NCBI RefSeq assembly: GCF_000717655.1
Contig: NZ_JNZY01000004.1
Span: 124,001 to 188,000, forward strand
Source: Streptomyces katrae
GTDB taxonomy: Bacteria > Actinomycetota > Actinomycetes > Streptomycetales > Streptomycetaceae
Direction: 5' to 3'
Length of the DNA stretch: 64,000 nucleotides
The translations under genes were made by a program, and so were the position numbers. The first letter of the stretch is position 1, and every line of letters starts with the position of its first letter. Under the pieces are notes generated by a model. It was not told the origin of the DNA and did not search any database. It saw nothing but the letters and a program-made list of their open reading frames with translations. Shown piece after piece: positions 43,491-52,436 of the stretch.

Positions 43491-44831
43491 TCAGTTCTGC
43501 CTTTCGAGGAGTCGGCCCGTGGGCTCGGTCGGGGTGCCGTGGTCGGCGATCTGCGTTCCGCGCAGCCAGGTGGACTTCACGACGCCGTGCAGGGTCTTGC
43601 CCGCGTACGCCGTGACCCGGTTGCGGTGGTGCAGTTCCGCGGGATCCACGGTGAAGGTCTCTTCGGGGGCCAGCACGGCGAAGTCCGCGTCGCGGCCGGC
43701 CTCGATCGCGCCCTTGCCGGCGAGGCCCGCGAGGGCGGCCGGGGCGGCGGACATCCAGCGCACGACGTCCTCGAGGGTGCGTCCGCGGCGCCGGGCCTCG
43801 GTCCAGATCGCCGGCAGGCCGAGCTGCAGGGAGGAGATGCCGCCCCACGCGGTGGCGAAGTCTTCCGTCTTCAGGTCCGCCGTGGAGGGCGAGTGGTCGG
43901 AGACGATGCAGTCGATGGTGCCGTCGGCGAGCGCGTCCCACAGGAGGTCCTGGTTGGCGGCCTCGCGGATGGGCGGGCAGCACTTGAACTCGCTGGCGCC
44001 GTCGGGCACTTCCTCGGCGGTGAGGGTGAGGTAGTGCGGGCAGGACTCGACGGTGATCCGGACGCCCTCGGCCTTGGCGGCCGCGATCAGCGGCAGCGCG
44101 TCGGAGGACGACAGGTGCAGGACGTGGACGCGCGCGTTCAGCCGCTTCGCCTGGGCGATCAGGTTCCCGATCGCGGTGTTCTCGGCGTCGCGCGGGCGGG
44201 AGGCGAGGAAGTCGGCGTACCTGGGCCCGGGGACGACCGGCGCGGAGTCGAGGTGGTGCGGGTCCTCGGCGTGCACGATCATCAGGCCGCCGAAGCCCGT
44301 GATCTCGGCGAGGGAGGTGGCCAGCTGCTCCTGGTCGAGCTCGGGGAACTCGTCGACGCCGGAGGGCGACAGGAAGCACTTGAAGCCGTAGACGCCGGCG
44401 TCGTGCAGCGGGCGCAGGTCCTTGACGTTGTCCGGCAGGGCGCCGCCCCAGAAGCCGACGTCCACGTGCGCCTTGGTGCGGGCGACCTCCTGCTTGACGC
44501 GGAGGTGGTCGACCGTGGTGGTCGGCGGCAGGGAGTTCAGCGGCATGTCGAGGATCGTGGTGACGCCTCCGGCCGCGGCGGCGCGGGTGGCCGTCCAGAA
44601 GCCCTCCCACTCGGTGCGGCCCGGGTCGTTCACGTGCACGTGGGTGTCGACCAGGCCGGGGAGCAGGACGTCGTCGCCGAAGTCCTCGAGCCGGGCACCG
44701 GCCGGCACCTCGGCGTCGTGCGGCAGTACGGCGACGATCTTCCCGGCGGCGACGGCGACCGAAGCGGCGCGCGTCCCCCCGGGGGTGATGACGCGAGTCG
44801 AGCGCAGTACCAGTTCCACGTCGTCGGACAC
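43491..44831 (-). CDS. allB: Allantoinase
   Basis: 446 aa cyclic amidohydrolase. Metal ligands H64 and H66 ([11 protein letters not shown]), carboxylated K151 ([10 protein letters not shown]), IVHAEDP, VLHLSS and SDHSPS. Opens allantoin to allantoate. GTG start at 44831. First gene of the allB-alc operon, divergent from the allR regulator with a 328-bp control region between. Confidence 0.94.
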   Translation of the reverse strand: MSDDVELVLRSTRVITPGGTRAASVAVAAGKIVAVLPHDAEVPAGARLEDFGDDVLLPGLVDTHVHVNDPGRTEWEGFWTATRAAAAGGVTTILDMPLNSLPPTTTVDHLRVKQEVARTKAHVDVGFWGGALPDNVKDLRPLHDAGVYGFKCFLSPSGVDEFPELDQEQLATSLAEITGFGGLMIVHAEDPHHLDSAPVVPGPRYADFLASRPRDAENTAIGNLIAQAKRLNARVHVLHLSSSDALPLIAAAKAEGVRITVESCPHYLTLTAEEVPDGASEFKCCPPIREAANQDLLWDALADGTIDCIVSDHSPSTADLKTEDFATAWGGISSLQLGLPAIWTEARRRGRTLEDVVRWMSAAPAALAGLAGKGAIEAGRDADFAVLAPEETFTVDPAELHHRNRVTAYAGKTLHGVVKSTWLRGTQIADHGTPTEPTGRLLERQN

Positions 44832-45159
44832 GCCGGAACCTCCCCATCTACTTCCACAGAGCGAAATTCAACGTTCTGTTGACGGAGTCTCGCCGCCGAT
44901 CCGGAGCCCGTCAAGAGCGCCCGGACAGAGCACTGACTGACCGGTGTCGCAATTGGATGTTTCCACAGGATGGAATTAAGATTTCACTATCCAGAATGTA
45001 GCTATCACCACCGGGGGTGGTCGGGTAACTTCCCGAGGACGTCCGCCACCGGGACAAACCCGCTCTGACCGGCGGGGACGGCTTCGACCCGGCTCTAGGG
45101 CCGACGCCGACCGACCGGTAGGCTGCTTCCTTGCCTGCCAGCACCGAAAGGACCGCGCC
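44832..45159. promoter_or_regulatory. allB/allR divergent control region with candidate AllR operators
   Basis: No gene in this 328-bp stretch. It holds TTCCA-cagga-TGGAA, a perfect 5-5-5 repeat at 44961-44975; an imperfect copy TTCCA-cagag-CGAAA at 44852-44866, close to the allB start; and TCAAC-gttct-GTTGA at 44868-44882. A similar TTCC-n7-GGAA lies before malate synthase (52422-52436), and both it and the 44961 copy are followed by ACTATCCA. In S. coelicolor AllR is known to repress allantoin and glyoxylate genes including malate synthase, so these are the natural candidate sites. AllR's allR-proximal sequence 45000-45140 shows no further repeat. Confidence 0.6.
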
Positions 45160-45963
45160 GTGCCGACGTCCAGCGCCAGCACCACCGACGCTTCCGCGAA
45201 GCCCACCGCCGCCAGCGGTGGCGTTCAGTCCCTTGAGCGCGCCTTCGATCTGCTCGAACGCATGGCCGATGCCGGGGGCGAGGTCGGCCTCAGCGAGCTC
45301 TCCACCGCCAGCGGTCTGCCGCTGCCGACCATCCACCGCCTCATGCGCACCCTGGTGGCATGCGGCTACGTCCGCCAGCAGCCCAATCGACGGTACTCCC
45401 TCGGGCCCCGGCTGATCCGCCTCGGCGAGTCCGCGTCGCGCCTGCTGGGGACCTGGGCCCGGCCGTACCTCGCCCGCCTGGTCGAGGAGACCGGCGAGAC
45501 GGCGAACATGGCCCTGCTCGACGGGGACGAGATCGTCTACGTCGCCCAGGTGCCGTCCAAGCACTCCATGCGCATGTTCACCGAGGTCGGCCGCCGCGTG
45601 CTGCCGCACTCCACCGGTGTGGGCAAGGCGCTGCTCGCGTACACCCCCGCGGAAGAGGTACGGGCGCTGCTGGCGCGCACCGGGATGCCGGCCGCGACCG
45701 AGAAGACCATCACCACGCCGGAGGGCTTCCTGGAGGCCCTGGAGCAGGTCCGCAAGGTGGGCTACGCGGTCGACGACAACGAGCAGGAGATAGGAGTCCG
45801 CTGCCTGGCCGTGTCGGTGCCGAACTCGCCGACCGCCGCCGCGATCTCCATCTCGGGTCCGGCCGGCCGCGTGACCGAGGCCGTGGCCGAGTCGTTCGTG
45901 CCGATCCTGCAGAACGTCGCCGCCGACCTGTCCGTGGCCCTGCAGAGCCAGAACCCCGCGTAG
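45160..45963 (+). CDS. allR: IclR-family repressor AllR of allantoin catabolism
   Basis: 267 aa. N-terminal winged helix (about 22-85: GVQSLERAFDLLERMAD, LPTIHRLMRTLVACGYVRQ) and C-terminal IclR effector domain (about 90-262: STGVGKALLAYTP, DDNEQEIGVRCLAVSV). GTG start with AAAGGA upstream. In enterobacteria and Streptomyces AllR responds to allantoin or glyoxylate and represses allantoinase, allantoicase and glyoxylate-using genes. Location opposite allB supports the assignment. Confidence 0.9.
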   Translation: MPTSSASTTDASAKPTAASGGVQSLERAFDLLERMADAGGEVGLSELSTASGLPLPTIHRLMRTLVACGYVRQQPNRRYSLGPRLIRLGESASRLLGTWARPYLARLVEETGETANMALLDGDEIVYVAQVPSKHSMRMFTEVGRRVLPHSTGVGKALLAYTPAEEVRALLARTGMPAATEKTITTPEGFLEALEQVRKVGYAVDDNEQEIGVRCLAVSVPNSPTAAAISISGPAGRVTEAVAESFVPILQNVAADLSVALQSQNPA

Positions 45964-45966
45964 GTT

Positions 45967-46063
45967 CGGCCGCCTGAGCGCCCCGTACGTACGCCGAGGC
46001 CCCGGCCCCCGCTGATGCGCGGGGCCGGGGCCTTGACGTGCGTACGGCGCGCTCAGGCGGCCG
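45967..46063. terminator. Nested three-stem hairpin between allR and the ABC ATPase
   Basis: Outer arms 45967-45980 and 46050-46063 (14 bp perfect), middle arms 45983-45992 and 46038-46047 (one mismatch), inner stem GGCCCCGGCCCC with its complement. The outer right arm runs into the last codons of the convergent ATPase gene. Serves both convergent genes. Confidence 0.7.
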
Positions 46064-46748
46064 GGACCGTCTCGGACTCGGACTCCCTCAGGCGGCCGTC
46101 CGTCATCGTTGCCGTCCGGTCCATCCGCTCCAGGTGCGCGTGGTCGTGGGTGACCAGGACGGTCGCGGTGGAGCGCTCGCGGGTCAGCGTGACCAGCAGG
46201 TCGAGCACGGCCGCCCCGCGCTCGTGGTCCAGGGCGCTCGTGGGCTCGTCGACCAGGAGCACGGCCGGCTCGTTCATCAGCGCACGGGCGATGTTGATGC
46301 GCTGGCGCTGGCCGCCGGAGAGCTGGTGGGGGCGCTTGTCGGCCTTGTCGGCCAGGCCCACCGCGTCCAGCAGTTCCAGCGCACGGCGGCGCAGCGTCCG
46401 CGACGGGCGGCCCGACAGGTGCGCCATCACCTGCAGCTGCTCGGCGGCGGTGAGCGAGGCCAGCAGGTTCGGCTGCTGGAAGACGATGCCGATCTTCTCG
46501 CGGCGCAGGGCCGACTTCCCGGCCGCGCTCAGCCGCGCGGTGTCCTGGCCGGCCACCACCACCTGCCCGGAGTCCGGGGTGACCAGGGTGGCCGCGACCG
46601 CCAGCAGACTGGACTTGCCGGAACCGGAGGGTCCGATCACCGCGGTCAGCGTGCCCGCGGGTACGTCCAGCCGGACCCGGTCGAGGGCGGTGAGCCGGCT
46701 CTCGCCGTCCGGGTAGGTGAGCGTGACGTCGTGCACGAGGAGGGTCAT
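46053..46748 (-). CDS. MacB/DevA-type ABC transporter ATPase
   Basis: 231 aa: Walker [11 protein letters not shown]-loop FQQPNLL, signature LSGGQRQRI, Walker [14 protein letters not shown]-loop THDHAHL. ATG overlaps the permease stop (ATGA). Together with the FtsX-like permease it forms an exporter of the lipoprotein/peptide type, probably controlled by the two-component system divergent at 47968. Confidence 0.9.
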   Translation of the reverse strand: MTLLVHDVTLTYPDGESRLTALDRVRLDVPAGTLTAVIGPSGSGKSSLLAVAATLVTPDSGQVVVAGQDTARLSAAGKSALRREKIGIVFQQPNLLASLTAAEQLQVMAHLSGRPSRTLRRRALELLDAVGLADKADKRPHQLSGGQRQRINIARALMNEPAVLLVDEPTSALDHERGAAVLDLLVTLTRERSTATVLVTHDHAHLERMDRTATMTDGRLRESESETVPAA

Positions 46749-47833
46749 CGGGCGCTCCCTAGGGCGGTCAGGGGGTCGACGGCGGTGATCCGCCGGATGG
46801 ACAGGGCCGCACCCAGCGCACCGAGCACGATCATGATCGCGGCAGGCACGAGGACGGTCGCGGCGTCGAGGACGAAGGGCACGTCGCCCCCGCTGATCAG
46901 CGCGCCGAACCCGGCGGCCAGCGCCGTACCGAGGCCGGTGCCGATCGCGAGCATGACCACGGCCTGGCCGAGCGCGTCCTTGAGCAGGTACGGGGTGGAG
47001 GCGCCCAGCGCCTTCAGCACGGCGACGTCCCCGCTGCGCTGGATCGTCCACACGGTGAAGAAGGCCCCTATGACCAGGGCCGAGATGACGAAGAGGAAGC
47101 CGCGCATCAGCTGGAGCGAGCCGTTCTCGGCCTGGTAGGACCCTATGGCGCCGAGGGCCTCGTCGATGGTCCGGGCCTTGGTGCCGGCCGCCTTGTCGCC
47201 GGCGGCGAGGTCCGCCGACCCGGCGGTGTCGAGCGCGACCACGGTGGCGAGGGTGTCGAGGGAGGTGCCGGGGTTGCCGATGCGCTGCCAGTCGCCCAGG
47301 TCCGTCCAGACGACGGGGGTGTGGCTGTAGGCGGCGGTGCCGGAGACGGCGGCCACGGTCAGTTCGAGCGGGCCGATCTTCAGCTTGCCGCCGGCGGCGA
47401 GGCCGCCGAGTTCCTTCGCGGCCTTCTCGGTGAGGACCACCTGCCCCTGGGCGAGGCCCGTGCCGCGCGGCGGGAGGGGGCCGGCCGGGTCGACGCCGAA
47501 CACGGAGACGGCGGCGGTGCGCTCACCCGCCGCCGCGTTGGTGGTGCGGATGCCGAGCGGCTCCGCCGACTTCACACCGGGCTGCGCCCGCCAGGCCTGC
47601 CAGGCCTTCCCGGGTACCTGGGAGTTGGTGAAGGACACCTTCTGGTGCCCCGTCGGCGCGGCGAAGGCCAGGTGGGTGGCGGGCAGGCCGGTGACGGCCG
47701 AGACGTTCTCCCGGGCCAGGCCGGCGGTGAGCCCGGACAGCAGGCCGACCAGCAGCGTGATCAGCAGTACGACCGAGCCCATGAGGGCGAAGCGGCCCTT
47801 GGCGAACCGTAGATCTCTCCATGCGACGAACAT
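46745..47833 (-). CDS. FtsX/MacB-like ABC transporter permease
   Basis: 362 aa from the ATG at 47833. One N-terminal helix (about 17-38), a large extracytoplasmic domain of about 200 residues, then three helices (MRGFLFVISALVIGAFFTVW onward) forming the FtsX domain. Topology is that of DevC/MacB, which export small peptides or extrude antibiotics using the extracytoplasmic domain. Divergent from the NarL-type kinase. Confidence 0.87.
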   Translation of the reverse strand: MFVAWRDLRFAKGRFALMGSVVLLITLLVGLLSGLTAGLARENVSAVTGLPATHLAFAAPTGHQKVSFTNSQVPGKAWQAWRAQPGVKSAEPLGIRTTNAAAGERTAAVSVFGVDPAGPLPPRGTGLAQGQVVLTEKAAKELGGLAAGGKLKIGPLELTVAAVSGTAAYSHTPVVWTDLGDWQRIGNPGTSLDTLATVVALDTAGSADLAAGDKAAGTKARTIDEALGAIGSYQAENGSLQLMRGFLFVISALVIGAFFTVWTIQRSGDVAVLKALGASTPYLLKDALGQAVVMLAIGTGLGTALAAGFGALISGGDVPFVLDAATVLVPAAIMIVLGALGAALSIRRITAVDPLTALGSAR

Positions 47834-47967
47834 GATCCCCACCCTGGTCTCCGGCGCGGGTCCAGGGCATCGCGCCACGGTAGTGATCCTGGTATCGAAC
47901 GACGCATCCGGACATCAAACTTTCGATTGACCGGGAGGCGCAGGGCCGCGCTTAGGCTGGTCAGGCC

Positions 47968-49167
47968 ATGGCTGCTCCTCCGGAATCCCCCGCTCCACGC
48001 CCTCTCACCCCCGTCTCGCGCATCCTGCGCCTGTGCCTGCACGCGCTGCTGTTCGGGCTGCTCGCGCTGGCTGCCGGGCGGGCCGTCACCGACTCCGCGC
48101 CGCGGGCCGGCTGGGTGGTCGCCGCCTGCGCGGTGCTGGCCGCCGTGTACGCGGCCGGCGTACTGACCCCCGCGGTGCACCGCTCGCCGCGCGCCGGGGC
48201 GGTGTGGCTGGCCGGGCTGGGCGCGGCCTGGGCGGCGCTGCTGGTGGTCTCCCCCGACGGGCTGTGGATCGCGTTCCCCCTGTACTTCCTGGAGCTGCAC
48301 CTGCTACGGCTGCGCTGGGGCGTCGCTGCCGTCGCGGTGACGGCGTGCGCGGCGATCGGCGGTTTCCTGGCGCACGCGCAGAGCAGCGCGGTGTCGCCCG
48401 GGGCCTTCCTCGGACCGCTGCTCGGCGGGGCCGTGGCGGTGGCGACCGTACTGGGTTACCAGGCGCTGTACCGCGAGAGCGAACGCCGCCGCGAGCTGAT
48501 CGAGGAGCTCATCGCCACCCGCGCCGAGCTGGCCGCGGCCGAGCGGGACGCGGGGATCCTGGCGGAGCGGGAACGCCTGGCCCGGGAGATCCACGACACC
48601 CTGGCGCAGGGCCTGTCCTCGATCCAGCTCCTGCTGCGCGCGGCGGAGCGGTCGCTTCCGCAGGACGCCCCGGCCCTTGAACACATCGGCCGGGCCCGGG
48701 AGGCGGCTCAGGAGAACCTCGCCGAGGCGCGTCGTTTCGTACGGGCGCTCACCCCTCCCGACCTGGAGCACGGCTCCCTCGCCGCCGCGCTGGAGCGGCT
48801 GTGCACGGCTGCGCCGGGGCCGCGCGTGCGGTTCTGCCTGAGCGGCGCGCCCCGGGTCCTGCCCACCCCGTACGAAGTCGCCCTGCTCCGCATCGCGCAG
48901 TCGGCGCTGGCCAACGTGGTGCGCCACGCCCGCGCGGGCCGGGCCGAGATCACCCTGACCTTCATGGACGCCTCGGTGACCCTGGACGTCGTGGACGACG
49001 GCACCGGCTTCGACCCCTCCTGCGCCCCCACCGGCGAGGGCGGGTTCGGCCTCCCCGCCATGCGCTCGCGCGCCGAGACCCTCGGCGGCCTGTTCACGGT
49101 CGAGTCCTCCCCCGGCCAGGGCACCGCCGTGGCCGTCACCCTGCCGCTGCCCCTGGAGGCATCCTGA
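47968..49167 (+). CDS. NarL-type sensor histidine kinase (HisKA_3)
   Basis: 399 aa. About five hydrophobic segments within residues 20-165, a coiled linker, the phosphoacceptor H209 in LAREIHDTLAQGLSSIQ, and an HATPase domain with NVVRHARAG (N-box) and GEGGFGLPAMRSRAETLGG. Little extracytoplasmic sequence, so it probably senses within the membrane, like LiaS or DesK. That fits kinases that detect antibiotics and drive a linked ABC exporter. Confidence 0.9.
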   Translation: MAAPPESPAPRPLTPVSRILRLCLHALLFGLLALAAGRAVTDSAPRAGWVVAACAVLAAVYAAGVLTPAVHRSPRAGAVWLAGLGAAWAALLVVSPDGLWIAFPLYFLELHLLRLRWGVAAVAVTACAAIGGFLAHAQSSAVSPGAFLGPLLGGAVAVATVLGYQALYRESERRRELIEELIATRAELAAAERDAGILAERERLAREIHDTLAQGLSSIQLLLRAAERSLPQDAPALEHIGRAREAAQENLAEARRFVRALTPPDLEHGSLAAALERLCTAAPGPRVRFCLSGAPRVLPTPYEVALLRIAQSALANVVRHARAGRAEITLTFMDASVTLDVVDDGTGFDPSCAPTGEGGFGLPAMRSRAETLGGLFTVESSPGQGTAVAVTLPLPLEAS

Positions 49168-49796
49168 TGACGATCCGCCTGCTGCTGGCCGACGACCACC
49201 CGGTGGTCCGGGCCGGGCTGCGCGCGGTGCTGGACACCGAGCCGGGCTTCACGGTGGTCGCGGAGGCCGCCACCGCCGAGCGGGCGGTGGAACTGGCCGC
49301 CTCGGAGCCGGTGGACGTGGTCCTGATGGACCTCCAGTTCGGCACGGGCATGCACGGCTCGGCGGCGACGGCGGCGATCACCGCCCGGCCCGGAGCCCCC
49401 CGGGTCCTGGTCCTGACCACGTACGACACGGACGCGGACATCCTCGCGGCGGTGGAGGCGGGCGCCTCGGGCTACCTGCTGAAGGACGCCCCGCCGGAGG
49501 AGCTGGCGGCGGCGGTCCGCACCGCGGCGGCGGGCCAGTCGGCGCTGGCCCCGGCGGTCGCACTGCGCCTGATGGACCGCATGCGCACCCCCGCGGAGGC
49601 GCTGACGAAGCGGGAGCTGGAGGTGCTCCAGCTGGTCGCCGACGGCCTGTCGAACCAGCAGATCTCGAAGAAGCTCTTCCTGAGCCAGGCCACGGTCAAA
49701 TCCCACCTGGTCCACATCTACGCAAAGCTCGGCGTCGACTCCCGCACGTCAGCAGTGGCCACGGCCACGACCCGTCGCCTGATCCGCACCCCGTAG
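49167..49796 (+). CDS. NarL/LuxR-type response regulator
   Basis: 209 aa. Receiver with DDHP near the start, D55 (VLMDLQFG), K105 (GYLLKD); C-terminal LuxR helix-turn-helix LTKRELEVLQLVADGLSNQQISKKLFLSQATVKSHLVHIYAKL. ATG shares a base with the kinase stop. Partner of the kinase at 47968. Confidence 0.92.
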   Translation: MTIRLLLADDHPVVRAGLRAVLDTEPGFTVVAEAATAERAVELAASEPVDVVLMDLQFGTGMHGSAATAAITARPGAPRVLVLTTYDTDADILAAVEAGASGYLLKDAPPEELAAAVRTAAAGQSALAPAVALRLMDRMRTPAEALTKRELEVLQLVADGLSNQQISKKLFLSQATVKSHLVHIYAKLGVDSRTSAVATATTRRLIRTP

Positions 49797-49844
49797 CCAC
49801 TGCTCCAGCCCCGCCCGGCGGGACCGGGTGGGTGGGGCCTTCCC

Positions 49845-49892
49845 CCGGGCGGATACACCGGGCGGCAGACGGTGCCCCGTGTATCCGCCCGG
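49845..49892. terminator. Bidirectional terminator between response regulator and MocR gene
   Basis: Perfect 14-bp arms (CCGGGCGGATACAC at 49845-49858, complement at 49879-49892), loop of 20 bases. Related GTAT/ATAC fragments recur in the next 40 bases. Lies between convergent stops at 49796 and 49942. Confidence 0.7.
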
Positions 49893-49941
49893 TTGCATAC
49901 GGGGTACCGACTGCCGTCCACAACCTCCCGGGGCAATACAC

Positions 49942-51429
49942 CTAGGCCACCCAGTGCGGCCGCTCCACCGCCGGCGCCAGCGGAACCCCGTCATGGAACG
50001 CGGTTGCCAGCCGCTGCACGGCCTCGTCCAGCCGGTCCGCGGACAACGTGTACGGAATCCGCAGCCGATGCTCGAACGTCCCGGGGTCCACCCCGAACCG
50101 CGCCCCCCGCCCAATGTGCACGCCGCAGGCCCCGGCCCGCTCCGCCAGCGCCGAGCTCACCGACTCCCCCAGGTCCACCCACAGCGACAGCCCACCCGGC
50201 GGCACCTGCCACGACCATTCCGGAGTGTGCCGCTCGAGCGCAGCGACCAGCGCCTCCCGCTGCCCCCGCAACTGCGCGAGCCGCGCCGGCAGGGTCCGCT
50301 CCAGCCCCTCCAGCAGCGGCAGTGCCACCAGCTGGTCCAGCACCGACCCCGTCATGTCCGCGGCCACCTTCACCGCCGTCAGCTCGGTGATCATCTTCGC
50401 CGTGGCCCGTACCCACCCCACGCGCAGCCCGCCCCAGTGCGTCTTGCTGAGCGAGCCGATCGTCACCACGTGGTCCGCCCCGCCCCCCGACGCCAGCGAG
50501 GCCAGCGGCGGCGGCGACGGCGCGTCCAGGGCGATGTCGGCGATGGTCTCGTCGACCACCAGCCAGGTCCCGGTCCGGCGCGTCGCCGACAGCAGCCGCA
50601 GCCGCTGCTCCTGCGGCATGAGCAGGCCCGTCGGGTTGTGGAAGTCCGGGATCACGTACGCCAGCCTCGGCACGGTCTGCCGCAGCGTGGACTCGGCGAT
50701 CTCCATGTCCCAGCCCGCGTCGGACACGGCGATCGACCCGGTGCGCAGCCGGGCGTGCCGCAGGGCGTCGAGGGCGTTCGCGTACGTGGGGTTCTCGGTC
50801 ACCACCCGGTCCCCGGGCCGGCACAACAGGCTCACGACCAGCGAGAACGCCTGCTGCGCACCGGCCGTGACCAGGATCTGCTCGGGCCGGGTCGGCAGCC
50901 CGCGCCGGGTGAACCGCTCGGCGACGGCGCTGCGCAGGTCGGGCAGCCCGAAGGGGTTGTAGCCGGGGCTCCGGGCGAGGCCCGGCAGCCGGGGCGCGGC
51001 CCAGGCGAGGGCCTCGGTGAGGGCGTCCTCGGGGGCGCCCAGGGCGGCGATGGCCAGGTCGATCCCCGGATCGCCGTCGGCGGTGTAGCCGCCGGAGCCG
51101 ACCAGCAGGTGCGCGCCGACCGGGCCGTGGCCCTCGGGGAGTTCGGTCCAGGTGCCGGATCCGCGCCGGCTGCGGACGTAGCCGCTCTCGCGCAGCAGGT
51201 CGTAGGCCCCGGTGACGGTGGCACGGCTGGCGCCGAGCGCCTCGGCGAGCTCGCGCTCGGCGGGCAGCCGTACGTGCAGGGCGATCCGGCCGTCGAGGAT
51301 CAGGGTCCGCACGGCGTCGGCGAGGGACCGGTAGCCGGGGCGCGCCAGCACCTCGGAAGGCAGCAGGGCCGCGAGCTGGCGGCTGCCGATGGTTCTGTCC
51401 GCCGTCTGGACGACTCGCCCGTTTGCCAT
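49942..51429 (-). CDS. MocR-type GntR/aminotransferase-fold transcriptional regulator
   Basis: 495 aa from the ATG at 51429. N-terminal GntR winged helix (about 35-100: LPAERELAEALGASRATVTGAYDLLRESGYVRSRRGSGTW), linker, and a fold-I aminotransferase domain with PLP lysine in IGSLSKTHWGGLRVG. Such proteins bind PLP or a PLP-amine adduct and control vitamin B6, GABA or amino acid genes. Divergent from a small gene and a MocA-like gene, with repeated GATTGGC sites between. Confidence 0.9.
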   Translation of the reverse strand: MANGRVVQTADRTIGSRQLAALLPSEVLARPGYRSLADAVRTLILDGRIALHVRLPAERELAEALGASRATVTGAYDLLRESGYVRSRRGSGTWTELPEGHGPVGAHLLVGSGGYTADGDPGIDLAIAALGAPEDALTEALAWAAPRLPGLARSPGYNPFGLPDLRSAVAERFTRRGLPTRPEQILVTAGAQQAFSLVVSLLCRPGDRVVTENPTYANALDALRHARLRTGSIAVSDAGWDMEIAESTLRQTVPRLAYVIPDFHNPTGLLMPQEQRLRLLSATRRTGTWLVVDETIADIALDAPSPPPLASLASGGGADHVVTIGSLSKTHWGGLRVGWVRATAKMITELTAVKVAADMTGSVLDQLVALPLLEGLERTLPARLAQLRGQREALVAALERHTPEWSWQVPPGGLSLWVDLGESVSSALAERAGACGVHIGRGARFGVDPGTFEHRLRIPYTLSADRLDEAVQRLATAFHDGVPLAPAVERPHWVA

Positions 51430-51442
51430 GCCAACCCCCCCT

Positions 51443-51504
51443 GATTGGCTCTGCCTGCCAGGCCAATCCAGGGACCAGACTCGCGGTATTGGCCCCCGAT
51501 TGGC
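51443..51504. promoter_or_regulatory. Candidate MocR binding region with repeated GATTGGC
   Basis: GATTGGC at 51443-51449 and 51498-51504, TATTGGC at about 51487-51493, and the inverted copy GCCAATC at 51462-51468. MocR proteins bind direct repeats plus a distal or inverted half site, which matches this layout in the 89-bp divergent gap. Confidence 0.5.
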
Positions 51505-51518
51505 AAGGAGACCACCCC

Positions 51519-51734
51519 ATGTCGAGCACGCCGACCCCCCTGACCGACCGCGACGAACGCGCCCTGGCGGCTGCCGTCGAGAACCGGATCTCCGAGCCGC
51601 TGCGCCTCGGGCCCGCCCTGGCCTCCGTACGACGCCTCCTGACGCGGCGGCCACGCACCGGCCCGCAGGGGCGAGAATCGCTGACATGCCGACCCACGCA
51701 GACTCGACCTCAACCCCCGGCCCTGACCCCGTGA
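51519..51734 (+). CDS. Small hypothetical protein divergent from the MocR regulator
   Basis: 71 aa; ATG at 51519 with AAGGAG nine bases upstream. N-terminal half is acidic and helical (TDRDERALAAAVENRISEPLRL), C-terminal part basic and Pro/Arg-rich. It overlaps the start of the next gene by 49 bases, which makes the true C-terminus doubtful. No family recognised. The good ribosome site and divergent location support expression. Confidence 0.45.
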   Translation: MSSTPTPLTDRDERALAAAVENRISEPLRLGPALASVRRLLTRRPRTGPQGRESLTCRPTQTRPQPPALTP

Positions 51735-52312
51735 TCGCGGGCCTGCTCCTCGCGGCCGGCGGCGGGCGCCGCCTGGGCGGGCGCCCCAAGGCCCTGCTCG
51801 CGTACCGCGGGCGCCCGCTCGTCGAGAACGCGGTACGGGTGCTGCGCGAGGCGGGCTGCGGTCCGCTGCACGTGGTGCTCGGCGCCCGTGCCGCCGAGGT
51901 CCGCGAGCAGGCGGACCTGACCGGCTGCGTGGTCGTGGACAACCCCGACTGGACGGAGGGCATGGGCTCCTCCCTGCGCGCCGGGCTCGCCTCCCTCGCC
52001 GGTACGGGCGCCTCAGCTGCCCTCGTCTCACTGGTGGACCAGCCGGGCATCGGCCCCGCGGCCGTGGCACGGGTCCGGGAGGCGTACCGCTCCCCCTCGA
52101 GCCTGGTCGCGGCGGCCTACGGCGGGGAGCGCGGCCATCCGGTGCTCTTCGGAGCGGACCGCTGGGCGGACATCGCGGCGACGGCGACGGGGGACAAGGG
52201 CGCGCGGATCCATCTGACAGAACACGCGAACGAGCTCACGCTGGTGGAGTGCGGGGACATCGCCGAGGCCTTCGACATCGACACCCCGCCCGACCTGGCA
52301 CGACTGGCTTGA
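51686..52312 (+). CDS. MobA/MocA-like nucleotidyltransferase
   Basis: 208 aa. Nucleotide-binding LLLAAGGGRRLGGRPKALL at 20-38, VVDNPDWTEGMGSSLRAG and VDQPGIGP, then GHPVLFG near 150, all typical of MocA/CoxI-like molybdenum cofactor cytidylyltransferases. Such enzymes mature xanthine dehydrogenase, the step upstream of uricase, so it fits the purine catabolic surroundings although the dehydrogenase itself is not in the window. Weak ribosome site at the ATG. Confidence 0.82.
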   Translation: MPTHADSTSTPGPDPVIAGLLLAAGGGRRLGGRPKALLAYRGRPLVENAVRVLREAGCGPLHVVLGARAAEVREQADLTGCVVVDNPDWTEGMGSSLRAGLASLAGTGASAALVSLVDQPGIGPAAVARVREAYRSPSSLVAAAYGGERGHPVLFGADRWADIAATATGDKGARIHLTEHANELTLVECGDIAEAFDIDTPPDLARLA

Positions 52313-52421
52313 GCGGAGGTCGAGCAGCAGTTGAGCGGGCAGTGACGAAGGTGGCACTGAGGGCCACCGGGCGCCAGAGTCTGTCGACTCGGAGAATCTC
52401 GACATCAACAAACCATTGAAC

Positions 52422-52436
52422 TTCCACCATAAGGAA
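52422..52436. promoter_or_regulatory. Candidate AllR operator before malate synthase
   Basis: TTCC-accataa-GGAA, followed by ACTATCCA as in the allB/allR region. Lies about 150 bases before the malate synthase start in the otherwise geneless 52313-52585. Confidence 0.5.

Noticed and set aside
41493..44882. 1129-codon open frame on the plus strand
   Set aside because: Spans an SDR in another frame and then runs antisense to allantoicase and allantoinase; no recognisable domain.
47927..47958. Possible promoter TTGACC / TAGGCT before the NarL-type kinase
   Set aside because: Spacing of about 20 bases is too long for a convincing promoter.
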